From NCBI RefSeq assembly GCF_002934265.1, contig NZ_PTIX01000004.1:62001-126000 (forward strand): DNA of 64,000 nucleotides, given 5' to 3'. A program made the position numbers and the translations under genes. Below, one piece after another: positions 28,223 through 37,792 of this stretch. Positions within the stretch are counted from its first letter, which is position 1, and the number at the start of each line of letters is the position of its first letter. The notes below the pieces were generated by a model. The model was not told the origin of the DNA. It saw nothing but the letters and a program-made list of their open reading frames with translations, and made no database searches. The stretch comes from Actinokineospora auranticolor. Its GTDB lineage: Bacteria; Actinomycetota; Actinomycetes; Mycobacteriales; Pseudonocardiaceae.

Positions 28223-29998
28223 ATGACCGAAACACTCGTTGACCGGCCCGCGCCGGACCAGGACCCCGCGCCAGGCGGTCGGAGCAGCCGCTGGGCGGTG
28301 TGGCGCTCGCCCGCGGACCAGCCGCCGTGGGCGCGGCCCGCGCTGCTGGGGATCGCGGCGGTGGCGGCGGTGCTCTACGGCTGGAACCTGTGGCGCGCCG
28401 ACTACGCGCCGCTGTACTCCGACGCCGTGCGGGCCATGTCCGAGAGCTGGAAGGCGTTCTTCTACGGCGCCGTCGACGCGAACTCGACCCACACCCTCGA
28501 CAAGCTCGCCGGATCCTTTGTGCCGCAAGCCATCTCGGCCCGGATCTTCGGCTACCACGAGTGGTCCCTGGCGCTGCCGCAGGTGATCGAGGGCGTGGTC
28601 TCGGTGCTGGTGATGTACCGGGTCGTGCGGCGGTGGGCGGGCGTGGCGCCCGGCCTGCTCGCCGCGGGCGTCCTCACCATCACCCCGGTGTGCGCGTCCC
28701 TGTTCGGCCGTGGCATGGAGGACGCCGCGCTGATCATGTGCCTGCTGCTCGCCGCCGACTGCTACCAGCGGGCCGTGCTCGAGGGGCGGCTGCGTTCCCT
28801 GGTGTGGTCGGGTGTCTGGATCGGCGTGGGGTTCCAGGCGAAGATGGGGCAGGCGTGGGTGGTCCTGCCCGCCCTGGCGCTCGGCTACCTGCTGACCGCG
28901 CCGGGCGCGGTGAGCCGCAGGCTCAAGCACCTGGGGGTCGCCGGGTTGGTGACGCTGGTGGTGTCGGTGTCGTGGGTCGCGCTGTACACCCTCACCCCGG
29001 CGAGCGACCGGCCCTACATCACCGGCAGCACCAACAACAGCGCCATCGCCATGGTGTTCGGCTACAACGGACTCGGGCGCGTGGGCATCCAGCTGCCCGG
29101 CGCCGAGGTCGCCAGGACCGGCCCGGTGATCAACGGCCTGCCCGAGGACGGGGACTCGTCGGGTGAGGGTGGCGAACCGGCTCAGGAAGGCGGGCCGGGT
29201 CCGGAAGCCGGGCAGGCCCAAGAAGGTGGGCCGGGTCAGGAAGGCGCGCAGGGCGGTCAGGAGGGCGGGCCGGGCCAGGAAGGCGGGCAAGGTCAGGAGG
29301 GCGGCGGAGAAGGGGGACCGCAGGGGTCGCCGGGCCAGATGGCGGGCGGTACCCCGGACCACCCGTCCAAGGCGGAGAGCAGGCCGGACCCGGCGCTGGA
29401 GTGGTACAAGCTGTTCGACGGCCACCTCGGCGTCGCGATCGCCTGGCTGTTCCCGCTGGCGCTGTTGACCCTGGTGTTCGGGTTCCGCTGGTCGCGCCGG
29501 GCCGAGCGCACCGACGCGGCGCGGGGCGGTCTGGTGGTGTGGGGCGTGTGGTTGCTGACCTTCGGCGTCATCCTCAGCCTGAGCTTCGTCCCGCACACCG
29601 CCTACGCGGCCTCGCTCGCGCCCCCGATCGCCGCCCTGACCGGCTACGGGCTCGTGCTGTTCTGGCGGGCCTACCGGAGCGGTGGTGCCCGAGCGTGGGT
29701 CCTGCCCGCCGTGGTCGCCGTTCAGACAGCCTGGGCAGGCTGGCTCTGGTCGCACTACCCGAAGTTCCTGACCTGGGCGTTGTGGATCATGGTGGCGCTC
29801 GGCGTGTTCGCCGTCGCCGCACTGGTCCTCGGGCGGGTGCGCCGGACGGCGTCCGGCGGTCTTGTCAAGGCCGGGCTCGTGCTCGGGGTCGCGGCCGTGC
29901 TGGCCGCGCCCGCGACCTACGCGTTCTCGGTGCTCGACGCCGAGTACTCCGGGAACTCCTTCGACGCCAACGCCGGGCCCGCCTCCGGTTCCGTGTAG
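28223..29998 (+). CDS. GT39/PMT-type membrane mannosyltransferase with low-complexity loop
   Basis: 591-aa polytopic membrane protein of the dolichyl-phosphate-mannose-type (GT39/ArnT-like) family. An N-terminal cytoplasmic segment is followed by many hydrophobic helices; the first luminal loop holds the acidic motif YSDAVRAMSESW (residues about 67-80). Family relatives in the teicoplanin, A40926 and ristocetin clusters transfer mannose to Dpg7 from a polyprenyl-phosphate donor outside the membrane. Residues about 314-376 are a Gly/Gln/Glu/Pro-rich repeat built on EGGPGQEG-like units, directly after GYNGLGRVGIQLPG. GGAGG lies 8 bases before ATG 28223. The gene at 58.8 kb is a paralogue sharing RPYI-GST-NS and GYNGLGR. 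A strong terminator follows. Confidence 0.85.
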   Translation: MTETLVDRPAPDQDPAPGGRSSRWAVWRSPADQPPWARPALLGIAAVAAVLYGWNLWRADYAPLYSDAVRAMSESWKAFFYGAVDANSTHTLDKLAGSFVPQAISARIFGYHEWSLALPQVIEGVVSVLVMYRVVRRWAGVAPGLLAAGVLTITPVCASLFGRGMEDAALIMCLLLAADCYQRAVLEGRLRSLVWSGVWIGVGFQAKMGQAWVVLPALALGYLLTAPGAVSRRLKHLGVAGLVTLVVSVSWVALYTLTPASDRPYITGSTNNSAIAMVFGYNGLGRVGIQLPGAEVARTGPVINGLPEDGDSSGEGGEPAQEGGPGPEAGQAQEGGPGQEGAQGGQEGGPGQEGGQGQEGGGEGGPQGSPGQMAGGTPDHPSKAESRPDPALEWYKLFDGHLGVAIAWLFPLALLTLVFGFRWSRRAERTDAARGGLVVWGVWLLTFGVILSLSFVPHTAYAASLAPPIAALTGYGLVLFWRAYRSGGARAWVLPAVVAVQTAWAGWLWSHYPKFLTWALWIMVALGVFAVAALVLGRVRRTASGGLVKAGLVLGVAAVLAAPATYAFSVLDAEYSGNSFDANAGPASGSV

Positions 29999-30003
29999 GC
30001 GGG

Positions 30004-30040
30004 CCCTTCCTCCGGGACCGCAGCGGTCCCGGAGGAAGGG
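30004..30040. terminator. Bidirectional terminator, perfect 17-bp stem
   Basis: Arms 30004-30020 and 30024-30040 are perfect reverse complements with a CAG loop. It sits 5 bp after the mannosyltransferase stop and 52 bp after the end of reverse-strand hpgT, so it can serve both converging transcripts. Confidence 0.9.
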
Positions 30041-30068
30041 GCGACCGGGTGGCGGACCGATCGGTTCA

Positions 30069-30100
30069 GGTCAGTCAGGGCAATCGGGTCAGTCAGGGCA
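30069..30100. repeat. 14-bp direct repeat at the 3' end of hpgT
   Basis: GGTCAGTCAGGGCA occurs at 30069-30082 and 30087-30100, an 18-bp period. The second copy covers the last codons and stop of hpgT (reverse strand), so the first is a duplicate of that end, giving extra in-frame stops downstream. Confidence 0.85.
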
Positions 30101-31379
30101 GGTGCGCGGTGATGAGGTCGGTGAGCCGCGAGACGCCCTCCTCGATCAGGTCCGGGGTGAGCAGGCTGATCGACAGCCGCAGCTGGGTGAACCCGCCCTT
30201 CCCGCCGTAGAAGTGGTGCATCGGCGTGAACAGCACGCCGTGGTCGCGGGCAGCGAGCGCCAGCAGCTCGTCGTCCACGGCGAACGGCACGGTGACCGTG
30301 ACGAAGAACCCGCCGGTCGGGGTGTTCCAGCCGACACCGGGGCGCCCGCCCAGCCCCCGCTCCAGCGCGGCCAGCGTCAGGCGCAGGTTGCGCTGGTAGA
30401 CCGCGATCTCCCGGGCGTTGGCCTGCACCAAGCTGAAGTCGTTGAGCAGCAGCTTGCCCGCGATCACCGCCTGGGCGATGGGGGAGGTGTTCACCGTCAA
30501 CATGCCCTTGAGCTTCGAGAGCTGGTCGGCGAGCAGCCCGCCCCCGGCGACCCGCTGGTCCGCCACCGCGTAGCCGACCCGCGCGCCGGGCATGCCGGTC
30601 TTGGCGAACGATCCGATGTAGACGACCGTCCCCGACCGGTCGAGGGACTTCAGCGACGGCAGGCGGTCGGTGCCGAGCAGCCCGTACGCGTTGTCCTCCA
30701 GCAGCAGGATGTCGTGCGCCGCGGCGACTTCGAGGAGCCGCAGGCGCGCGGGCACGTCCATGCTGGTGCCGGTGGGGTTGGCGAAGTTGGGCGTCACGTA
30801 GCAGGCCCGTACCCGCTTTCCGTCCTCCTCGGCGCGCTTGAGCTGGAGTACGAGGTCTTCCGGGTCGATGCCGTTCGCGGTCGACCGGACCGGACGGACG
30901 GGCATGTCGGTGAGCAGCGCCGCCCCGGTCAGGCCGACGTAGGTGGGGGCGGGCGCGAGCAGCACGTCCCGCTCGTCGGCGCGCAGCGCGCGCAGCACCA
31001 GGAACATCGCCTCCTGGGCGCCCACCGTGACGACCACGGACTCCGGCGCGGCCTCGATGTCCTCGTCCACGGCGAGGTTGCGGGCGATCAGGTCGGCGAT
31101 GACGCCCTTGGTGGTGCCGTACTGGAAGAGCGTGCGGGTGACCGCCGCGTCGTCGAGGCCCCGGTCGCGCCGCAGGTGGTCGCAGTAGGCGTCGAGGTAC
31201 TCGTGGATCAGGCGGACGTCGAAGAACTCCTCGTACGGTCGGCCCGCCGCCATGGAAATGGCCTTCGGGTAATCATCGATCAACTCGTTGAGCAGGTTCA
31301 TCGATGAGATGGCCGGATCTGTGAGTGATCCGTGCAGTGTTTCTGTGCTTAACTGGGCGGACAGCGCATTCGGGTCCAT
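30093..31379 (-). CDS. hpgT: 4-Hydroxyphenylglycine aminotransferase
   Basis: Class I/II PLP aminotransferase, 428 aa, converting 4-hydroxyphenylglyoxylate to Hpg (and in the family also 3,5-dihydroxyphenylglyoxylate to Dpg), with tyrosine as the usual amino donor. Visible: TETLHGSLTDPAISSMNLL near the N-terminus, VTPNFANPTGTSMDVP, DNAYGLL, and the PLP-lysine region GSFAKTGMPGARVGY. It is the only reverse-strand gene of the cluster part. I chose ATG 31379: a TTGACA (31410-31415 on the reverse strand), 17-bp spacer and AATCCT end 7 bases before this ATG, implying a leaderless mRNA. A longer in-frame GTG start at 31442 would lie upstream of that promoter and has no ribosome-binding site. Confidence 0.93.
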   Translation of the reverse strand: MDPNALSAQLSTETLHGSLTDPAISSMNLLNELIDDYPKAISMAAGRPYEEFFDVRLIHEYLDAYCDHLRRDRGLDDAAVTRTLFQYGTTKGVIADLIARNLAVDEDIEAAPESVVVTVGAQEAMFLVLRALRADERDVLLAPAPTYVGLTGAALLTDMPVRPVRSTANGIDPEDLVLQLKRAEEDGKRVRACYVTPNFANPTGTSMDVPARLRLLEVAAAHDILLLEDNAYGLLGTDRLPSLKSLDRSGTVVYIGSFAKTGMPGARVGYAVADQRVAGGGLLADQLSKLKGMLTVNTSPIAQAVIAGKLLLNDFSLVQANAREIAVYQRNLRLTLAALERGLGGRPGVGWNTPTGGFFVTVTVPFAVDDELLALAARDHGVLFTPMHHFYGGKGGFTQLRLSISLLTPDLIEEGVSRLTDLITAHLP

Positions 31380-31386
31380 GTACGTG

Positions 31387-31415
31387 AGGATTTCCGTACA
31401 CCGTCGAAGTGTCAA
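31387..31415 (-). promoter_or_regulatory. Promoter of hpgT, leaderless type
   Basis: On the reverse strand TTGACA (31415-31410), 17 bp, then AATCCT (31392-31387). The ATG at 31379 falls 7 bases beyond the -10, the expected distance for a transcript beginning at its start codon. The -35 is a perfect consensus; the -10 is weak. Confidence 0.6.
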
Positions 31416-31649
31416 GGCCGCTGCACGCGGCTTTTCGGCCACACCGCAAGGAATTCACGGAATCGCCGATGGACACCGACGACGACCGCGGATACCGGAG
31501 GTAGTCTTGGTCGAGTGCGCCACCGCACGCGGGGAGGACCGGTCCGCCGAATTCAAGTCCGGGGTGGACGTCCTATTCAGACATCATTTGTGTCCCTGGC
31601 CGCGCCGCTCGCGCAGGCGGACGCCGAATCCGCGGGGGGAAGGACCAAC
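31416..31649. promoter_or_regulatory. Intergenic control region between hpgT and bhp
   Basis: About 230 bp between divergent genes, noticeably less G+C-rich than its surroundings. It should hold the forward promoter for the bhp-bpsD-oxyD operon. I found no convincing GTCCAA-N17-TTGGAC (StrR/Bbr-type) site here; a TAGTCT at 31502-31507 is the best -10-like match but lacks a partner. Confidence 0.4.
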
Positions 31650-32480
31650 ATGCTCATGACAACCGAGAACGGGATCCGGTTGTCCTACCACGACCACGGC
31701 GGCGGTCCACCGGTGCTGCTGCTGACCGGGACCGGGGCCGCGGGCTCCGTGTGGGACCTGCACCAGGTGCCCGCGTTGCGCGCCGCCGGGTTCCGGGTGA
31801 TCACCATGGACAACCGCGGGATCCCGCCCAGCGACGACGGCGCGGCGGGCTTCACCATCGATGACCTCGTCGCGGACGTGGTCGCGCTCATCGACCACCT
31901 CGGGGTGGCGCCGTGCCACGTGGTCGGCACGTCGATGGGCGCCTACATCGCCCAGGAGCTGGCCCTGGCCCACCCGGAGCTGGTGGACGCGGTCGTGCTG
32001 ATGGCGGCGTGCGGCCGCAGCAGCCTGGTCCAGCGGGTGCTCGCCGAGGGGGAGGCGGAGCTGATCGCGCGGGGAACCGCGCTGCCGCCGGGTTTGCACG
32101 CCGCGATCCGGGCGATGCACAACCTGGGGCCGGACACGCTCGCCGACGACGACCTCGCCGCCGACTGGCTCGACCTGTTCGCCGCGTCGGGCTCGTGGGG
32201 CCCGGGCGTGCGGGCGCAGCTGCTGCTGAGCGCGCTGCCCGACCGCCTCGACGCGTACCGCGCGATCAAGGTGCCCAGCCACGTCATCTCGTTCGAGCAC
32301 GACCTGGTGGCGCCGCCCGCCGCCGGGCGGGAGCTGGCCGCCGCGATCCCCGGTGCGACGCACCGCACGGTCCCGGGATGCGGGCACTTCGGCTACCTGG
32401 AGAACCCGGACGCGGTGAACCGCGAGGTGGTCGAGTTCCTGCGCGCCGAGTCCGACCCGCGACCGGGGGAGTTCGCATGA
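31650..32480 (+). CDS. bhp: Alpha/beta hydrolase releasing beta-hydroxytyrosine (Bhp-type)
   Basis: 276-aa alpha/beta hydrolase. The nucleophile elbow is GTSMGAYIAQ (Ser near residue 96), and the C-terminal GCGHFGYLENP supplies the catalytic His; the acid is probably Asp in EHDLVAPP. In balhimycin the homologue Bhp acts as a thioesterase freeing beta-hydroxytyrosine from the carrier domain of BpsD after OxyD has hydroxylated it. That matches the next two genes here. ATG 31650 is preceded by GGGGGAAGGA with 6 bases between; the frame is open further upstream but without a better start. The stop overlaps the next ATG (ATGA), so translation is likely coupled. Confidence 0.9.
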   Translation: MLMTTENGIRLSYHDHGGGPPVLLLTGTGAAGSVWDLHQVPALRAAGFRVITMDNRGIPPSDDGAAGFTIDDLVADVVALIDHLGVAPCHVVGTSMGAYIAQELALAHPELVDAVVLMAACGRSSLVQRVLAEGEAELIARGTALPPGLHAAIRAMHNLGPDTLADDDLAADWLDLFAASGSWGPGVRAQLLLSALPDRLDAYRAIKVPSHVISFEHDLVAPPAAGRELAAAIPGATHRTVPGCGHFGYLENPDAVNREVVEFLRAESDPRPGEFA

Positions 32481-34240
32481 CCGGCACGATCGCACTGGTG
32501 GAGCACGCCATCCCCGCGGCGCGCACCACGCCCGCGCTCTTCGAGGCGATCGCCGCCGCGGTGCCCGACCGGCCCGCCGTGGCGATGGGCGGCACCTCGC
32601 TGACCTACGCCGAGCTGAACGCGGAGGCCAACCTCCTCGCCCGCAGGCTGGTGGCGCACGGGGTCGGCCCGGAGCGGCTGGTCGCCCTGGCGATGCCGCG
32701 GTCGATCGAGTTCGTCGTCGCCATGCTGGCCGTGCACAAGGCCGGTGGCGCGTACGTGCCCGTCGACCCGAACTACCCGGAGGAGCGCAAGCGGCACATG
32801 CTGGACGACACGTCCGCGCACTGCCTGCTGTGCCTGCCCGGGCAGGACGTGGCGGGCGCGCCGGTCGTCATGGCCGTGGTGCGGGAGGCGGGCGGGTCCG
32901 AGCCGAACCTGGACGACCGCGACCGGATCCGCCCGCTGCGGCCCGAGCACCCCGCGTACGTCATCTACACCTCCGGCTCCACCGGGACGCCGAAGGGCGT
33001 GGTGGTCACGCACCAGGGCATCCCGAACCTGGCGGCGGACTACGTGCGCCGCCAGCGGCTGCTGCCGGACAGCAGGCTGCTGGCCTTCGCCTCGCCCAGC
33101 TTCGACGCCGCTGTCGCCGAGTTCTGGCCGATGTGGGCCGCCGGTGGCTGCCTCGTGCTGGCCCCCGCGCCCGACCTGGTGCCGGGGGAACCGCTGGCCC
33201 GGCTGGTCCGGGAGCAGGAGATCACCCACGTCACGCTGCCGCCGTCCGCGCTGGCGCCGCTGGCGGAGGCCGGTGGCCTGCCCGCCGGGCTGACCCTGCT
33301 GGTCGCGGGCGAGGCGTGCCCGGCCCCGGTGGCGAAGCGCTGGTCCGCCGACCGGGTCATGATCAACGCGTACGGGCCGACCGAGGCCACGGTCGCGGTG
33401 ACCGCGAGCGAACCGCTGACCGGCGACGGCACGCCCCCGATCGGCCGGGCGATCACCGGTGTCCACACCTACGTGTTGGACGACCGGCTGCGCGCGGTCC
33501 CGGACGGCGACGTCGGCGAGCTGTACACGACCGGCCCCGGCCTGGCCCGCGGCTACCTGCGCAGGCCCGCCGCGACCGCGCAGCGGTTCCTGCCGGACCC
33601 GTTCGGCGTCCCGGGGTCGCGCATGTACCGCACCGGCGACCGGGTGCGGGTGCGCCCGGACGGCCAGCTCGTCTTCGTCGGCCGCGTCGACGACCAGCTG
33701 AAGGTGCGCGGCCACCGGATCGAACCGGGTGAGGTCGAGTCCGCGCTGCTCGCGGTGGCCGGGGTGGCCCAGGCGGTCGTCACCGAGCACGACAACCGGC
33801 TCGTCGCCTACGTCGTCGGCACCGCCGGTGCGCGCGTGTCGACCGAGAACCTCCTGCTGCCGCTGCGCAAGCGGCTGCCCGCCTACCTCGTCCCCGACGT
33901 GGTCGTCGACCTGCCGAGCCTGCCGACCTCGCCGAACGGCAAGGTCGACCGCGCCGCCCTGCCCGCCCCCGACGGGGTGGCCACCGAGCGCGTGCTGACC
34001 GGTCGGGCGCCGAGCACGCCGACGGAGATCCGGCTGGCCGAGCTGTTCGCCGAGGTGCTCGGCGTGGGCAGCGTCGGCGTCGAGGACAGCTTCTTCGAGA
34101 TCGGCGGCCACTCGCTGCTCGCGACCCGCCTGGTGAGCCGCATCCGCGAGCACCTGCGCATCCGGCTGCGGGTGCAGGCCTTCTTCGACGCGCCGACCGT
34201 GGCGCAGCTCGCCAAGGTGCTCGACGGCGCGCAGACGTGA
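32477..34240 (+). CDS. bpsD: Stand-alone A-T didomain NRPS activating tyrosine for Bht
   Basis: 587 aa: an adenylation domain (about 15-505; [11 protein letters not shown] core, YGPTEATVAV, NGKVDRAALP) and one carrier domain (about 515-585; FFEIGGHSLLATR). It loads tyrosine as a carrier-bound thioester, the substrate for OxyD. The specificity region gives roughly D-A-A-T-V-G-A-V-A-K, compatible with an aromatic pocket; I am less sure of alignment at two positions. Known homologues are BpsD and its relatives. It overlaps bhp by 4 bases and precedes oxyD by 14 bases, forming the three-gene beta-hydroxytyrosine cassette. Confidence 0.92.
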   Translation: MTGTIALVEHAIPAARTTPALFEAIAAAVPDRPAVAMGGTSLTYAELNAEANLLARRLVAHGVGPERLVALAMPRSIEFVVAMLAVHKAGGAYVPVDPNYPEERKRHMLDDTSAHCLLCLPGQDVAGAPVVMAVVREAGGSEPNLDDRDRIRPLRPEHPAYVIYTSGSTGTPKGVVVTHQGIPNLAADYVRRQRLLPDSRLLAFASPSFDAAVAEFWPMWAAGGCLVLAPAPDLVPGEPLARLVREQEITHVTLPPSALAPLAEAGGLPAGLTLLVAGEACPAPVAKRWSADRVMINAYGPTEATVAVTASEPLTGDGTPPIGRAITGVHTYVLDDRLRAVPDGDVGELYTTGPGLARGYLRRPAATAQRFLPDPFGVPGSRMYRTGDRVRVRPDGQLVFVGRVDDQLKVRGHRIEPGEVESALLAVAGVAQAVVTEHDNRLVAYVVGTAGARVSTENLLLPLRKRLPAYLVPDVVVDLPSLPTSPNGKVDRAALPAPDGVATERVLTGRAPSTPTEIRLAELFAEVLGVGSVGVEDSFFEIGGHSLLATRLVSRIREHLRIRLRVQAFFDAPTVAQLAKVLDGAQT

Positions 34241-34254
34241 CCTGGAGACCGCAG

Positions 34255-35445
34255 ATGCAGACGACGAAGGCCATCGATCTCGGCGACCCGGACCTCTACA
34301 CGACTCTCGACCGGCACGACCGCTGGCGCGCGTACGCGGCCGAGGACGCGGTGGTGTGGAGCGGGCCGGGGAGTTCGCCGACCGGTTTCTGGTCGGTGTT
34401 CTCCCACCGGGCGTGCGCCGCCGTCCTCGCGCCGTCCGCGCCGTTCACCTCCGAGTACGGGATGATGATCGGCTTCGACCGCGACCACCCGGACACCTCG
34501 GGCGGCCGGATGATGGTCGTGTCCGAACAGGAGCGGCACCGCAGGCTGCGCAAGCTGGTCGGCCCGCTGCTGTCCCGGGCGTCGGCGCGCAAGCTCGCCG
34601 ACCGGGTGCGCGACGAGGTGCGCGGTGTGCTCGACGGGGCGCTCGACGGCGGCGTGTGCGACGTGGCGACGGCGATCGGTCCGCGCATCCCCGCCGCGGT
34701 CGTGTGCGACATCCTCGGTGTGCCCGAGGAAGACCAGGACATGCTCATCGACCTGACCAACCACGCGTTCGGGGGCGAGGACGAGCTGTTCGACGGGATG
34801 ACCCCGCGCCAGGCGCACACCGAGATCCTCGTCTACTTCGACGAGCTGATCAGCGCGCGCCGCGCGCGCCCCGGCGACGACCTGGTCAGCACGCTGCTCA
34901 CCGACGAGGGCCTCGACCTCGACGACGTGCTGCTCAACTGCGACAACGTGCTGATCGGCGGCAACGAGACCACGCGGCACGCGATCACCGGCGCGGTGCA
35001 CGCGCTCGCCGAGGTGCCCGGCCTGCTGGCCGGGCTGCGGGACGGCAGCGCGGACGTCGACGCGGCCGTGGAGGAGGTGCTGCGCTGGACCTCGCCCGCC
35101 ATGCACGTGCTGCGGGTGACGACCGCCGACACCACGGTCAACGGCCAGGACCTGCCGCCCGGCACGCCGGTGGTGGCGTGGCTGCCCGCGGCGAACCGAG
35201 ACCCCGCCGAGTTCGACGACCCCGAGGCTTTCCGCCTCGACCGGACACCCAACCGGCACATCACCTTCGGCCACGGCGTGCACCACTGCCTCGGTTCGGC
35301 GCTCGCTCGGATCGAGCTGGCGGTCGTGCTGCGGGAGCTGGCTGAGCGGGTGTCCACAGTAGAACTCTTGGCCGAACCGACCTGGCTGCGCGCGATCGTC
35401 GTGCAGGGGTACAGCCGACTCCAGGTCCGGTTCACCGGTCGATGA
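34255..35445 (+). CDS. oxyD: Cytochrome P450 OxyD, tyrosine beta-hydroxylase
   Basis: 396-aa P450 that hydroxylates the beta-carbon of tyrosine held on the A-T protein upstream. It matches OxyD proteins along its whole length, for example TSEYGMMIGFDRDHPD, HAFGGEDELFDGMTPRQAH and LIGGNETTRHAITGAVHAL. Unlike OxyA, OxyB and OxyC the I-helix has a normal GGNETT acid-alcohol pair, fitting a true monooxygenase. The heme loop is TFGHGVHHCLGSALARIE. ATG 34255, preceded by GGAG with a 7-base gap, gives the family start MQTTKAIDLG; the frame extends 18 bases upstream but the first Met there has no ribosome-binding site. The hydroxyl formed here becomes a glycosylation site on residue 6. Confidence 0.95.
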   Translation: MQTTKAIDLGDPDLYTTLDRHDRWRAYAAEDAVVWSGPGSSPTGFWSVFSHRACAAVLAPSAPFTSEYGMMIGFDRDHPDTSGGRMMVVSEQERHRRLRKLVGPLLSRASARKLADRVRDEVRGVLDGALDGGVCDVATAIGPRIPAAVVCDILGVPEEDQDMLIDLTNHAFGGEDELFDGMTPRQAHTEILVYFDELISARRARPGDDLVSTLLTDEGLDLDDVLLNCDNVLIGGNETTRHAITGAVHALAEVPGLLAGLRDGSADVDAAVEEVLRWTSPAMHVLRVTTADTTVNGQDLPPGTPVVAWLPAANRDPAEFDDPEAFRLDRTPNRHITFGHGVHHCLGSALARIELAVVLRELAERVSTVELLAEPTWLRAIVVQGYSRLQVRFTGR

Positions 35446-35465
35446 CCGAAGAACGACCCATCTGA

Positions 35466-37675
<2,210 letters not shown>

Positions 37676-37792
37676 GGCGCCGCGGGCGCCCGGCGCATGG
37701 ACAGTTGCCCGATGTCGATCTCTGCCTGTTCGCTCAGGGTGCGGACCACGCGTCCCGGTCGTGCCCGCAACGGTTTTCCCTGGAGGGGAACG

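Noticed and set aside
30943..31307. Forward open frames opposite the 5' part of hpgT
   Set aside because: Shadows of hpgT; no start signals.
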